A DNA stretch of 64,000 bases from Actinomarinicola tropica (GCF_009650215.1 NZ_CP045851.1:1217189-1281188); one strand, 5' to 3'. Counted from the stretch's first letter, positions 1 to 9,250 are shown. A program made the numbers and translations. Notes: a model not told the origin generated them from the sequence alone.

Positions 1-190
1 GAGTTCCTTCCAGTGAGTGCTTTCGCAGGTCTCACCAAGGCTCACGCGATGGCCCAACCCATGGGGGGACCGTCTCGCTACCTACACCACCTCACGGGAC
101 GCCAACTCGCGTCGTCCAGCGACGGGATCGGTGGTCGGAAACCGGTGAGCCGGGCGGGCACCATGGAGGTCCGCCCACTTGAGGAGACGC
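1..190. other. intergenic stretch before the M13 peptidase gene
   Basis: I see no convincing gene here. Reading frames crossing it are out-of-frame shadows of the downstream peptidase. A TACCTA hexamer near 79-84 could be a -10 element for the peptidase gene, leaving a leader of about 100 nt, but no -35 partner is obvious. The stretch ends with GAGGAG at 181-186, the ribosome binding site of the next gene. Confidence 0.4.
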
Positions 191-2182
191 ATGACCATCG
201 GCCAGGACCCCGACGTCGCCGCGCTCGCCGAGTTCGCCGACGACCGCATCCGACCCCAGGACGACCTGTTCGGGCACGTCAACGGCCGCTGGCTCGAGAC
301 CGTGTCCATCCCGCCCGACCTGTCCCGCGTCGGCGGCTTCATCGACCTGGTGCTCGACGCCGAGGCCGAGGTCGGCGCCATCCTCCACGCGGCCCGAGGC
401 GAGGTCGAGGCGGGCACGGCCGTCCCCGGCACCGATCGCCACAAGATCGGCAGCCTGTTCGCCAGCTTCCTCGACGAGGAGCGCGTCGAGTCGCTCGGTG
501 CGGCGCCGCTGGCCGACGTCCTCGCCGAGGTCGACGCCATCACCGACGTGGCCGAGCTGGGCCCGCTGCTCGGGCGCTTCGGTCGCGAGGGGATCTTCGG
601 CGTGGTCGGCGCCTACGTCGACACCGACGACCGCCGGTCCGACCGCTACCTGCTCAACGTCGTCCAGGGCGGCATCGGCCTGCCCGACGAGGCGTACTAC
701 CGCGAGGACGGCTTCGCCCCCATCCGCGACGCCTACGGGGCCCACGTGGCCGCCACGTTCCGCCTCCTCGGCTGGGACGACGACCGAGCGACCACGGCGG
801 CCGAGCGGGTGCTGGCGCTCGAGACCCGGCTGGCCGCCGGCCACTGGGACAAGGTGCGGTGCCGCGACGTCATCGCCACCTACAACCTCCTGCCGCTCGA
901 CGAGGTGCGCACCGCCGCGCCGGCCTTCGACTGGGACGGCTGGCTCGACGCCATGGCCGCCGGCCGGGACGTCCCGCTCGACGAGGTCCTCGTCCGCCAA
1001 CCGAGCTACCTCGACACCCTCTCCACGGCGTTGGAGGAGGTGGCCGTCGCGGACTGGAGGGCGTGGCTGACCTTCCGCATCGCGTCGAGCGCGTCGCCGT
1101 ACCTGTCGAGCGCGTTCGTCGAGGAGCACTTCGACTTCTACCGGCGCACGCTCACCGGCACCGAGCAGAACCGGGAGCGCTGGAAGCGCGGTGCCGACCT
1201 GTGCAACGCGCTGCTCGGCGAGGCGGTGGGCGCCGAGTTCGTCGCCCGTCGCTTCCCGCCCGAGGCCAAGGCCGAGATGCAGCAGCTCGTCGACAACCTG
1301 GTCGAGGCGTACCGGGTCAGCATCGGCCGGCTGCCGTGGATGACGGGGGCGACGCGGGCCCGGGCGCTCGAGAAGCTCGAGCACTTCCGTCCGAAGATCG
1401 GGTACCCGGACCGGTGGCGTGACTACTCCGCGCTGGAGATCGACGCCGGCGACCTCTTCGGCAACCTGCGGCGCGGCCGGGCGTTCGAGACCGACCGCCA
1501 GATCGCGAAGCTCGGCGGCCCCGTCGACCGTGACGAGTGGTTCATGACGCCCCAGACGGTGAACGCCTACTACAACCCCGGCACGAACGAGATCTGCTTC
1601 CCGGCCGCCATCCTCCAGCCGCCGTTCTTCGACCCGATCGCCGATCCCGCGCTCAACTACGGGGGCATCGGGGCGGTGATCGGCCACGAGATCGGTCACG
1701 GCTTCGACGACCAGGGCTCCCAGTACGACGGCGAGGGCAACCTCCTCGACTGGTGGACCGACGAGGACCGGGCCCGCTTCCGGCAGCTCGCCGACGCGCT
1801 CATCGCCCAGTACGACGGCTTCGAACCCCGTGACCTGCCCGGACGCCGGGTGAACGGGTCGCTCACCGTCGGCGAGAACATCGGCGACCTCGGGGGCCTG
1901 ACCATCGCGCTCCTCGCCTACGAGATCAGCCTGGGCGAGGCGCCGGCACCGGTGATCGGCGGCATGTCCGGCCGCGAGCGGGTGCTGCGCAACTGGGCCC
2001 GCATCTGGCGGATCGCCACCCGTCCGGCGCTCGCGGAGCAGTTCCTCACCGTCGACCCGCACTCGCCGGCCGAGTTCCGCGCCAACATCGTGCGCAACCT
2101 CGACGAGTTCCACGAGACCTTCGGGACCCAACCGGGCGATGGGCTGTGGCTCGACCCCGCCCACCGGGTGCGCATCTGGTAG
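191..2182 (+). CDS. M13 family (neprilysin/PepO-like) zinc metallopeptidase
   Basis: Encodes about 663 aa, the usual length of bacterial M13 endopeptidases, which cleave short peptides with a gluzincin zinc site. Visible hallmarks are NAYYNPGTNEICFPA, then the zinc motif HEIGHGFDD (HEXXH near residue 499), and GENIGDLGG, whose glutamate is the third zinc ligand. The conserved C-terminal tail is RIW rather than the common CxVW. There is no signal peptide or transmembrane segment, so it is probably cytoplasmic like PepO. I chose ATG 191 because GAGGAG lies 4 nt upstream; a TTG at 179 has no better support. It stands alone, with its 3' end one base from the convergent DksA-like gene. Confidence 0.93.
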   Translation: MTIGQDPDVAALAEFADDRIRPQDDLFGHVNGRWLETVSIPPDLSRVGGFIDLVLDAEAEVGAILHAARGEVEAGTAVPGTDRHKIGSLFASFLDEERVESLGAAPLADVLAEVDAITDVAELGPLLGRFGREGIFGVVGAYVDTDDRRSDRYLLNVVQGGIGLPDEAYYREDGFAPIRDAYGAHVAATFRLLGWDDDRATTAAERVLALETRLAAGHWDKVRCRDVIATYNLLPLDEVRTAAPAFDWDGWLDAMAAGRDVPLDEVLVRQPSYLDTLSTALEEVAVADWRAWLTFRIASSASPYLSSAFVEEHFDFYRRTLTGTEQNRERWKRGADLCNALLGEAVGAEFVARRFPPEAKAEMQQLVDNLVEAYRVSIGRLPWMTGATRARALEKLEHFRPKIGYPDRWRDYSALEIDAGDLFGNLRRGRAFETDRQIAKLGGPVDRDEWFMTPQTVNAYYNPGTNEICFPAAILQPPFFDPIADPALNYGGIGAVIGHEIGHGFDDQGSQYDGEGNLLDWWTDEDRARFRQLADALIAQYDGFEPRDLPGRRVNGSLTVGENIGDLGGLTIALLAYEISLGEAPAPVIGGMSGRERVLRNWARIWRIATRPALAEQFLTVDPHSPAEFRANIVRNLDEFHETFGTQPGDGLWLDPAHRVRIW

Positions 2183-2183
2183 T

Positions 2184-2528
2184 TCAGGCGCACCGCACGC
2201 AGCGCGTCGTCCCGGGCAGCGCATCGAGCCGCTCGGCGCCGATCGGTCCACCGCACACCGCGCAGGTGCCGTAGGCGCCACGATCGAGCGCGTCGAGCGC
2301 GGCGTCGATCTCGGCCAGCCGTGCTCGCGCCGCGTCGGCCATGGAGATGAACTGCGCCCGCTCGTAGGCCGTCGTGCCGTCGGGGTCGTGCTCGTCGTCG
2401 GGTGGTTCGAGCTCGGCCGCGGCGAACAGGTCCTCGACGTTCTGGACGAGCGCGGCGAGCCGCTCGCTCACCCGGGCCCTCTCGGCCTCGAGCTGGGCGC
2501 GGGCGGCCTCGGCATCCGGATCCGGCAT
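2184..2528 (-). CDS. TraR/DksA-type zinc-finger protein
   Basis: A 114-aa protein with a predicted helical N-terminal hairpin rich in Glu, Ala and Arg, followed by a C-terminal four-cysteine finger (CAVCGGPI ... CVRC, about residues 92-113). This is the DksA/TraR architecture: a coiled coil that can reach into the RNA polymerase secondary channel plus a zinc finger. Many actinobacterial members (RbpA/CarD-era small DksA-like proteins) have no proven role in the stringent response, so the exact function is open. A TAGGAC hexamer ends 6 nt before the ATG, so the mRNA may be leaderless. It diverges from the reductase gene at 2578 and converges on the peptidase. Confidence 0.85.
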   Translation of the reverse strand: MPDPDAEAARAQLEAERARVSERLAALVQNVEDLFAAAELEPPDDEHDPDGTTAYERAQFISMADAARARLAEIDAALDALDRGAYGTCAVCGGPIGAERLDALPGTTRCVRCA

Positions 2529-2577
2529 GGCACCGTCCTACCCTGGACGGATCGTCGTCAGCGAGGGGAAGCGAGAC

Positions 2578-3225
2578 ATGCGCGTCATCGTCATCGGAGG
2601 GCACGGCAAGGTCGCCCTGCACCTCGAGCGGATCCTGTCCGGGCAGGGCCACGCCGTGTCCGCGGTGATCCGCGACCCCGACCAGGCCGAGGACGTCGTG
2701 GCCACCGGCGCGGAGCCGGTCGTCGCCGACGTCGAGCACCTGTCCGTCGACGAGCTGGCGACCCTGCTCGCCGGCCACGACGCCGTCGTCTGGTCCGCCG
2801 GCGCCGGTGGTGGCGACCCGGAGCGGACCCGCGCCGTCGATCGCGACGCGGCGATCCGATCCATGGAGGCCGCCGTGCAGGCCGGGGTGCGCCGCTACGT
2901 GATGGTGTCGTACTTCGGCTCGCAGCCCGACCACGGCGTCCCCGAGTCGTCGAGCTTCTGGCACTACGCCGAGGCCAAGGCTGCGGCCGACGAGCACCTG
3001 CGGGGGACCGACCTCGACTGGACCGTCCTCGGCCCCAGCCGGCTCACCGACGACGACGGGACCGGGGCGATCGAGGTCGGCGGCGACGCGAGCGAGGTGC
3101 CGCGTGAGGACGTCGCCGCCGTCGCCGCGGCCGTGCTCGGCGATCCGGCGGCGACCGTGGGGCGCACGATCCGCTTCAACACCGGCACGACGCCGATCCC
3201 CGACGCCGTCAGCTCGGTGGCCTGA
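2578..3225 (+). CDS. atypical short-chain reductase, NAD(P)-binding Rossmann protein
   Basis: 215 aa. The N terminus MRVIVIGGHGKVALHL carries the GxxGxxA-type dinucleotide-binding glycine motif. VVADVEHL, HDAVVWSAGAGG and the YAEAKAAADEHL segment match the NAD(P)H-binding/NmrA-like 'atypical SDR' group (YwnB/HSCARG-like). The tail (GGDASEVPREDVAAVAAAVL) also fits, because these proteins usually have a short C terminus that describes the inherited reductase fold. ATG 2578 is chosen because a GAGGGGAAG purine tract lies just upstream; a longer frame from 2374 would overlap the divergent gene. The substrate is unknown; such proteins act as oxidoreductases or redox sensors. Confidence 0.85.
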   Translation: MRVIVIGGHGKVALHLERILSGQGHAVSAVIRDPDQAEDVVATGAEPVVADVEHLSVDELATLLAGHDAVVWSAGAGGGDPERTRAVDRDAAIRSMEAAVQAGVRRYVMVSYFGSQPDHGVPESSSFWHYAEAKAAADEHLRGTDLDWTVLGPSRLTDDDGTGAIEVGGDASEVPREDVAAVAAAVLGDPAATVGRTIRFNTGTTPIPDAVSSVA

Positions 3226-3231
3226 CCGGGC

Positions 3232-3501
3232 TCAGTGGTTCCGGAGGGCGTCGATCAGCTCGTCCTTGCTCATCTTCGAACGGCCCTCGATGTCGAGCTC
3301 CCGTGCTCGGTCGAGCAGCTCGTCCTTGGTGCGATCCTCGTAGTCCTCGGCCTCGCCGCCCCGACGGCCGACCTCGCTGCGACCCTCGTTGTCCGACGCG
3401 TTGGAGATGCGGGCCGCCTTCTCCTTGCTCATGCCCTCGTCACGCAGGGCCTCGTACTGGTCCGGGTCCTTGACCGAGGGTCCGTGGGACTTCCCAGGCA
3501 T
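3232..3501 (-). CDS. DUF7218 protein with C-terminal Rho_N-like motif
   Basis: 89-aa, highly charged protein. The first half (HGPSVKDPDQYEALRDEGMSKEKAARISNA) is the DUF7218 pattern common in actinobacteria and some proteobacteria. It is followed by a Gly/Glu/Arg linker (GRRGGEAEDYEDRT) and by KDELLDRARELDIEGRSKMS, a SAP/Rho-N-like helix pair that in Rho termination factor binds nucleic acid. Start ATG 3501 has GGAGG 4 nt upstream, so the much longer frame that reads through it is a shadow. The function is unknown; a nucleic-acid-binding or stress role is plausible by analogy with plasmid-stabilisation and general-stress proteins of similar build. Confidence 0.82.
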   Translation of the reverse strand: MPGKSHGPSVKDPDQYEALRDEGMSKEKAARISNASDNEGRSEVGRRGGEAEDYEDRTKDELLDRARELDIEGRSKMSKDELIDALRNH

Positions 3502-3572
3502 GGCTGCCTCCTTGGGTGGGGGACCCCTCGGCCCTACCCGGATGGGGGCGGACGGCACACATCCCGGACGAC

Positions 3573-5399
3573 TCAGGCCACCTCGACGTCGCTCGGGTCG
3601 GTGTCGCCGGTCTGGACCCGCCAGAGGGCGGCGTAGAGCCCGCCGCGGGCGACGAGCTCGTCGTGCGTCCCGGCCTCGACCAGGCGGCCCGCCTCCATGA
3701 CGTGGATGCGGTCGGCGTGGCGGATCGTGAACAGCCGGTGGGCGATGACGATCGTCGTCCGGGAGTGCGACACGCGGTCGATCGAGCGCTGGATGGCTGC
3801 CTCGGTCTCGTTGTCGACCGCGGAGGTCGCCTCGTCGAGCACGAGGACGGCGGGGTCGCGCAGGAGGGCGCGGGCGATCGTCAGCCGCTGGCGCTGGCCG
3901 CCGGAGAGCTTCTGTCCCCGCTCGCCGACCACCGTGTCGTACCCGTGCGGCATGGCCTCGACGAACCCCGCCGCCTCGGCGAGCGCCGCGGCCCGGTGGA
4001 GCGCCGCGTCGTCGGCGTCGAGACGACCGTAGGTGAGGTTCTCGCGCACCGTGCCGTGGAACAGGAACACGTCCTGGGCGACGAACCCCATCGCGCCGCG
4101 GAGCGAGGCGAACGTCAGCTCGTCGATCGGGGTGCCGTCGAGGAGGATGCGGCCGGCCGTCGGCTCGTACAGGCGCAGCAGCAGCTTCACGATGGTCGAC
4201 TTGCCGGAGCCGGTGGCGCCGACGATGGCGTGGGTCTCGCCGGCGGGCACGTGCAGCGAGATGCCGGAGAGGACCGCGGTGCCGTCGGGGGAGTAGGCGA
4301 AGTGCACGTCCTCGAACCGGACGTCGCCCCGCACCGGCGTCGGCAGCTCCGCAGCGCCGGGCAGGATCGTCGGCTCGGCCTCGAGGAGCCCGAAGATCCG
4401 GCGCAGCGACGCCATGGCCCGCTGGTAGAGGTCGAGCGTCTCGCCCAGGTCGGTCAACGGCCACAGCAGCCGCTGGGTCATGTAGACGAGCACCGAGAAC
4501 AGCCCGACGGCGAGGTCGCCCCGCAGGGCGGCCCGGCCCCCGACGAGCAGGGTCATGACGAACCCGGCCAGCACCGCGGCGCGGATGAGCGGACTGAAGG
4601 CCGCTGACCAGCGGATGGCTGCCTGGTTCGTCGCCAGGTAGCGGTGGCTGTCGGTGCCGACCCGCTCGACCTCCCGCTCCTCCGCGGTGAACGCCTTGAT
4701 CGTGGCCACGCCGCCGAGGCCGTTCGTGAGGGCGTCACCGATGAGACCGGCGGCTCGCCGCACCGCGGCGTAGCGGGGTTCGAGCCGGCGCTGGTAGACG
4801 ATCGATCCGGCGACGATCACGGGGATCGGCAGGAACGACAGCGCCATCAGCAGCGGCGAGATGACGAAGAACGTGACGCCGATGAGCACGACGTTCGCCG
4901 CCATCGTGATGATCCGGTGCGGCCCCATGTCGAGGAAGCGCTCCAGCTGGTTCACGTCCTCGTTCAGGATCGTCATCAGCCCGCCGGACGTCTGGTCCTC
5001 GAAGTGTGCGACCTCGAGGTCCTGGACGTGGCGGTAGGCGTCCATCCGCACGTCGTGCTGCAGCTCCTGGGCCAGGTTCCGCCAGTTGAGCACCGCCAGG
5101 TACTCGGTGACGGACTCGAGGATCCACGCCACGGCGGTGATCGCGACGAGGATCGAGAGCTGGTCGACGCGGTCCTCGACCCCGAACAGGCGGCCGACGA
5201 AGGACGACTCGGCGTTGACGACGACGTCGACGGCCGCGCCGATGAGCAGCTCCGGGGCGATGTCGAAGACCTTGTTGACGAACGACATGAGCGCGGCGAA
5301 CGCCGCGTGGCGGCGGTGTCGCGGCTCGGCGCGGTGCCAGAGCGCCCGCAGCGGCGGCGCGGCGGACAGGGGGAGCGCAGGGGGGACGGGGCCGGACAT
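3573..5399 (-). CDS. ABC transporter, fused permease-ATPase (exporter type)
   Basis: 608 aa with the standard half-exporter layout: an N-terminal six-helix membrane domain (about residues 20-320) and a C-terminal nucleotide-binding domain. The latter shows Walker [10 protein letters not shown], signature LSGGQRQRL, Walker [13 protein letters not shown] and the H-loop IVIAHRL. Such proteins dimerise and export lipids, peptides or drugs; the substrate cannot be read from sequence. The ATG at 5399 is preceded by TATCGT at 5407-5412 with a 7-nt spacer, consistent with a leaderless transcript. The 16-bp hairpin at 5425-5461 separates it from the upstream binding-protein gene, so they are probably separate units. 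Confidence 0.93.
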   Translation of the reverse strand: MSGPVPPALPLSAAPPLRALWHRAEPRHRRHAAFAALMSFVNKVFDIAPELLIGAAVDVVVNAESSFVGRLFGVEDRVDQLSILVAITAVAWILESVTEYLAVLNWRNLAQELQHDVRMDAYRHVQDLEVAHFEDQTSGGLMTILNEDVNQLERFLDMGPHRIITMAANVVLIGVTFFVISPLLMALSFLPIPVIVAGSIVYQRRLEPRYAAVRRAAGLIGDALTNGLGGVATIKAFTAEEREVERVGTDSHRYLATNQAAIRWSAAFSPLIRAAVLAGFVMTLLVGGRAALRGDLAVGLFSVLVYMTQRLLWPLTDLGETLDLYQRAMASLRRIFGLLEAEPTILPGAAELPTPVRGDVRFEDVHFAYSPDGTAVLSGISLHVPAGETHAIVGATGSGKSTIVKLLLRLYEPTAGRILLDGTPIDELTFASLRGAMGFVAQDVFLFHGTVRENLTYGRLDADDAALHRAAALAEAAGFVEAMPHGYDTVVGERGQKLSGGQRQRLTIARALLRDPAVLVLDEATSAVDNETEAAIQRSIDRVSHSRTTIVIAHRLFTIRHADRIHVMEAGRLVEAGTHDELVARGGLYAALWRVQTGDTDPSDVEVA

Positions 5400-5424
5400 G
5401 CGGGTGACGATACGGCCCGGACGC

Positions 5425-5461
5425 GGGTGGGCCCCGGTCGTTCGCCGACCGGGGCCCACCC
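5425..5461 (-). terminator. perfect 16-bp hairpin after the binding-protein gene
   Basis: Arms GGGTGGGCCCCGGTCG (5425-5440) and its exact complement (5446-5461) enclose the loop TTCGC. It lies 21 nt past the stop codon of the binding-protein gene and just ahead of the next start. No U tract follows on the minus strand, so it would be a GC-rich non-canonical terminator or an mRNA 3'-end stabiliser. Confidence 0.7.
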
Positions 5462-5482
5462 TGCTGCGATGTCCGCTGCGGA

Positions 5483-7255
5483 CTACTCGGCCATGAACAC
5501 CTGGTGGAACCGGGCGACCGCGCCCGGGGTCCCCGTGCCCATGCTGCCGGAGGGCAGCGTCCAGTCGGTCACGCCGTGGATGTCGTCGCGGTAGCCGACG
5601 ATGGTCGGCGTGGGCGACGACCAGAGGATCGGGAACTCCTCGGCGGTGATGATGCTGATGCGCTCCACCGCCGCGTAGCGATCCGCGAAGTCGGGGCTCG
5701 TCTGGAGGATCTCCAGCTGCTCGTCGATCTCCTCGTTCGTGTAGTTGGTGAAGTTGCCGGGCGTCTCGGCGACGGGGCCGAAGAAGCTCTGCAGCGAGGT
5801 GAGCGGGTCGCCCTCGCCGCCGCCGGCACGCCAGCAGTTGATCGAGAAGTTGCCCCGGTACGGCGGGTCGGTGTCGGCGGAGCCCACGGCGTTGCTGATG
5901 TGGGTGGCCTGCTCGACCTGGGCTAGCTCGACGACGACACCGGCCTCCTGCCACAGCTCCTGCTGGAGCTGCGAGACGGCGATGAGGCTCGGGTCCGGCG
6001 GGCAGGCGTAGGTGACGACGACGTCGTCACCGGGCGCCTTGCCGTCCGAGCGCTCGGGGTCGTTCTTGTAGTCGTCGACGAGGGCGGTGGCGGCCTCGAC
6101 GTCACGCTCGGTGGGGTAGGCGGCGGCCGCGGTCTCCGAGTACCACGGCGAGTCCTCGGAGAAGAAGCCGGTGCTGACCTCGGTGAGCCCGTCGTCGCCG
6201 AGCACCACCTGGACCTGCTCCGAGTCGCTCGCCAGGGCGAGGGCCTCGCGGATGCGCACGTCGTCGAGCGGGGGCTCGAGCACGTTCAGGATCGCCGAGC
6301 CGGAGTTGTTGCCGACGTGGAGGCTGCTCTCGAAGCCGCCGGCGTCCACCAGCTCGAGGACCTGCTTCACCGCGCTGCCACGCAGGGTCTGCACCATCTG
6401 GACGTCGCCCGAGGAGAGGCTCGCTGTGCGGGAGTCCTCGTCGGTGATCGGGCGGAACTCGAGACCATCGAGGTACGGGAGCTCGTCGCCGTTGGGTGCG
6501 GTCATCCAGTAGTTGTCGTTGCGGACGAGCACGGCGCGGTCGTCACGGGTCCACTGCTCCATGACGAACGGACCGGTGCCGACCGGCGCGTCGCCGAAGC
6601 CCTCCGGGTTGGCCTCGTAGGCGGTGCGGGAGATCGGCCACCCCGCCTCGCCCCGCAGCATGTCGGGGAAGGCGGCGTTCGGCTCGCTGAGCCGGTAGAC
6701 GACGGTGCGCTCGTCCAGCGCCTCGATGGGGTTCGCCTCGTCGACGCCGGCGGCGATCAGGGTGCCGTAGGTCTGCGAGTCCGGCGTGAAGTGCAGCGTC
6801 TCGAAGTTCCAGACGATCGTCTCGGCGTCGAGCGGCGTGCCGTCGTGGAACTGGACGCCCTCGCGGAGGGTCATCGTCCACTCGGTCAGGTCGTCGTTCG
6901 GCTCGAGCGACTCGGCGAGGAACGGCTCGAACTCGCCGTTCTCGTTGAGCGACATCAGCGGGTCGTAGATCGCCATCGCGACCATGAGCCCCGAGTTGGC
7001 GAGCTGCGCCGGCCCCGGGGTCCACGTGTTCGACTCGGCCTCGAGGCCGACGACGACGGTGCCCCCGTACGCCGGTGCCGGGCCGTCGCCGTCGCCGCCC
7101 CCGCCGTCGGTCGTGTCGCTCGTGTCGTCCGGTGCGCTCGTGTCGCTCGAGGTGTCATCGCCGCCCCCGTCGTCGTCGCCGCACGCAGCGGCGACCAGTC
7201 CGAGCACGGCGAGCAACGCGAGCACTCGCCACCACGTGGCTCGTGAACGGTTCAT
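5483..7255 (-). CDS. family 5 (oligopeptide/nickel type) ABC solute-binding lipoprotein
   Basis: 590 aa. A lipoprotein signal ends at Cys25 (LGLVAAAC), then a Gly/Asp/Ser/Thr-rich linker (to about residue 55) leads into an SBP_bac_5 fold: YDPLMSLNENGEFEPFLAESLEPNDDL, LREGVQFHDGTPLDAETIVWNF and GTGPFVMEQW are typical. It would capture peptides or another solute outside the membrane for an ABC importer. No permease or ATPase genes of this class adjoin it, so it must share a transporter encoded elsewhere or act as a receptor. It is a close paralog of the gene at 11036-12805. A small dyad, GTGAC-GGGT-GTCAC (7280-7293), lies about 25 bp before the start. Confidence 0.93.
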   Translation of the reverse strand: MNRSRATWWRVLALLAVLGLVAAACGDDDGGGDDTSSDTSAPDDTSDTTDGGGGDGDGPAPAYGGTVVVGLEAESNTWTPGPAQLANSGLMVAMAIYDPLMSLNENGEFEPFLAESLEPNDDLTEWTMTLREGVQFHDGTPLDAETIVWNFETLHFTPDSQTYGTLIAAGVDEANPIEALDERTVVYRLSEPNAAFPDMLRGEAGWPISRTAYEANPEGFGDAPVGTGPFVMEQWTRDDRAVLVRNDNYWMTAPNGDELPYLDGLEFRPITDEDSRTASLSSGDVQMVQTLRGSAVKQVLELVDAGGFESSLHVGNNSGSAILNVLEPPLDDVRIREALALASDSEQVQVVLGDDGLTEVSTGFFSEDSPWYSETAAAAYPTERDVEAATALVDDYKNDPERSDGKAPGDDVVVTYACPPDPSLIAVSQLQQELWQEAGVVVELAQVEQATHISNAVGSADTDPPYRGNFSINCWRAGGGEGDPLTSLQSFFGPVAETPGNFTNYTNEEIDEQLEILQTSPDFADRYAAVERISIITAEEFPILWSSPTPTIVGYRDDIHGVTDWTLPSGSMGTGTPGAVARFHQVFMAE

Positions 7256-7350
7256 CCGTGTGTCCTCCCCCAGGTGTGTGTGACGGGTGTCACTCACTTT
7301 CGGTGGGGAGAACGTAGCGCAGCCTCGCGCCGATCGCGTCGCGCGCGGGC

Positions 7351-8610
7351 TCAGTTGCCGAAGTCCCAGCCCTTCTCGCCGTGGCGGTAGGCGGCGAGGA
7401 CGTTCTTCGCCATGAGGATGCGGTGGACCTCGTCGGGCCCGTCGGCCAGGCGCAGGGTGCGGGCGCCCTGGTACATGCCCGACAGGGGGAGGTCGCCGCT
7501 GACGCCGGCCGCGCCCCACACCTGGATCGCCCGGTCGACGACCCGGTGAAACGCCGCGGGGACGAACACCTTGATCGCCGAGATGTCGGTGCGGGCGTCC
7601 TGGCCCGCTGCCATCTTCTCGGCGCAGTTGATCGTCATGAGGCGCGCAGCCTGCATGTCCATGTAGGAGTCGGCGATCATGCCCTGCACGAACTGCTTGG
7701 TCTCGAGCGGCCCGCCGTGGACCTCCCGGGTCAGCGAACGCTCGACCATGAGGTCGAAGGCCCGCCACATCTGACCGAGCGAGTTCATGCAGTGGTAGAC
7801 CCTGCCCGCGCCGAGGCGGTCCTGGGCCGCCTGGTGGCCGGAGCCGCGCTCTCCGAGGGCGTTCTCCAGCGGGACGCGCACGTCGTCGTAGATGATCTCG
7901 ACGTGGTCGCTCGGGCGGCCCCACACCGTGATGCCACGGACGACGTTCACGCCGGGCGCGTCGGCGGGGACGATGATCTGGGTCATCGCCGCGTTGCGGT
8001 CGGCGGTGCCCTCGACCTCCTCGGTGCGGCACATCACGATGAAGAAGTCGGCCTTGAGCCCGTTCGAGGTGAACCACTTGTGGCCGTTGATGACCCACTC
8101 GTCGCCGTCGCGCCGCGCCGTGGTCTTCAGCGAGCGGGGGTCGGAGCCGGGCTGGTCGGGCTCGGTCATCGAGAAGCCGGACTCGAGCTCGCCGTCGATG
8201 AGGGGGAGGAGCCACTTCTGCTTCTGGTCCTCGCTCGCGTACTTCACGAGCACCGACTGGTTGCCGGAGTTCGGCGCGACCACGCCGAAGAGGGACGAGG
8301 CGCCCGTCGCGTAGGCGAGCACCTCGTACATGTAGGCGAGCTCGAGGAAGTCGAGCCCGGCGCCGCCGTACTCGGTGGGCAGGTGGGGTGCCCACAGGCC
8401 GGCTTGTCGGACCTTGGCCCGCACCTCGTCGCGCAGCTTGCGTGACTGGGCGCGGTCGTCGTCGGTGAGGCGGTCGCTGCCCCTCACGTCGGCCCAGAGC
8501 ATGTTCTCGTTCGGGAGGATCTCCCGGTTGACGATCTCGGCGGTCAGACGGCGGATCTCGTTGATGCGCTCGCTGACCGTCGGGATGGGCTGGACGTTCA
8601 TCTGCAGCAC
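7351..8610 (-). CDS. acyl-CoA dehydrogenase, ACAD10/11-like subgroup
   Basis: 419 aa flavoprotein that oxidises an acyl-CoA to the 2-enoyl-CoA. It has the N-terminal helical domain (LWAPHLPTEYGGAGLDFLE), the FAD-binding middle domain (GFSMTEPDQPGSDP, DEWVINGHKWFTSNG) and a C-terminal domain with RLADGPDEVHRILMAK. In classical medium-chain enzymes the catalytic base is a Glu in a different motif; ADGPDEVH is characteristic of the ACAD10/11 group, which favours branched or long-chain substrates. GTG 8610 is preferred because AGGAG lies 5 nt upstream; ATG 8601 is the alternative. The palindrome at 8689-8710 is a likely operator for it. Confidence 0.92.
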   Translation of the reverse strand: MLQMNVQPIPTVSERINEIRRLTAEIVNREILPNENMLWADVRGSDRLTDDDRAQSRKLRDEVRAKVRQAGLWAPHLPTEYGGAGLDFLELAYMYEVLAYATGASSLFGVVAPNSGNQSVLVKYASEDQKQKWLLPLIDGELESGFSMTEPDQPGSDPRSLKTTARRDGDEWVINGHKWFTSNGLKADFFIVMCRTEEVEGTADRNAAMTQIIVPADAPGVNVVRGITVWGRPSDHVEIIYDDVRVPLENALGERGSGHQAAQDRLGAGRVYHCMNSLGQMWRAFDLMVERSLTREVHGGPLETKQFVQGMIADSYMDMQAARLMTINCAEKMAAGQDARTDISAIKVFVPAAFHRVVDRAIQVWGAAGVSGDLPLSGMYQGARTLRLADGPDEVHRILMAKNVLAAYRHGEKGWDFGN

Positions 8611-8688
8611 GGGCGCTCCTCGCGTCGGTGGGCTCCTCCGAGCGAGGGTAGGCACCTCGTCCGTGCCGGTGTCAGGGTCGAAGGTCCT

Positions 8689-8710
8689 CAGTTGACCGTC
8701 CGGTCAACTG
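8689..8710. promoter_or_regulatory. perfect 10-2-10 palindrome, TetR-type operator candidate
   Basis: CAGTTGACCG, spacer TC, then the exact complement CGGTCAACTG. It overlaps the last codons of the upstream stress-protein gene and sits 79 bp before the acyl-CoA dehydrogenase start on the same strand. The core TTGACCGNNCGGTCAA is the shape typical of TetR-family operators next to fatty-acid-degradation genes in actinobacteria. No TetR gene is in the window. Confidence 0.65.
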
Positions 8711-9162
8711 TCGGACGGGGCGCCGTCGGGGTCGGCGTCGGCGTCGGCGGGGATGATGACGACCGGGCAGCGGGCGTGGCTCGCGACCTGCTGGGACACC
8801 GAGCCGAGCAGCAGGCCGACGAAGCCGCCGTGGCCCCGGCTGCCGACCACGACGAGGTCGGCGTCGTGCGACGCCTCCACGAGCGCCGGCGCCGCGGCGC
8901 CTTCCCGGAGCGTGGCGACCACCGGCTCGGGGAGCCCGCTGGCGTCGACGCGGCCCACCACCTCGTCCAGGGTGGCGCGGGCCCCGTCGGCGAGCATCTG
9001 CACGTCGAAGGGCATCCCGCCCATCGAGCTCGCGACGTACGGCACGTGCCAGGCGTGGACGGCCTCCACGACCGCGCCGTCGCGCGACGCCCGGTCCACC
9101 GCCCACTCGAGGGCGCGCACCGAGCTCTCCGATCCGTCCACACCCACCACGATCCGCGTCAT
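8704..9162 (-). CDS. universal stress protein (UspA family)
   Basis: 152 aa, a single Usp domain. It begins MTRIVVGVDGSESSVRAL and ends with the ATP-binding signature GSRGHGGFVGLLLGSVSQQV (G-2x-G-9x-G-S pattern), followed by HARCPVVIIP. The intact motif suggests ATP binding, as in the MJ0577-like class. GAGGAGGTCAC immediately before ATG 9162 is a strong ribosome binding site; a TACCGT hexamer at 9209-9214 (minus strand) could be the -10. A second member is encoded at 17060-17527 beside a DosR-like regulator. The acidic C-terminal tail (ADADADPDGAPSDS) is unusual. Confidence 0.92.
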   Translation of the reverse strand: MTRIVVGVDGSESSVRALEWAVDRASRDGAVVEAVHAWHVPYVASSMGGMPFDVQMLADGARATLDEVVGRVDASGLPEPVVATLREGAAAPALVEASHDADLVVVGSRGHGGFVGLLLGSVSQQVASHARCPVVIIPADADADPDGAPSDS

Positions 9163-9250
9163 GTGACCTCCTCGTCGTCGACACCAGCATGGAGCCGGCG
9201 CCACGACGACGGTAGGGGAGAAGGCCGCACGGCGGGCGGGACCTTCGCGC

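Noticed and set aside
92-2281. 729-codon minus-strand frame over the M13 gene
   Set aside because: The opposite strand carries the HEXXH peptidase with a ribosome binding site; the minus frame has no recognisable domain.
7280-7293. GTGAC-GGGT-GTCAC dyad as an operator of the first binding-protein gene
   Set aside because: Only five base pairs per arm within a GT-rich stretch; mentioned in the gene entry but too weak to list.
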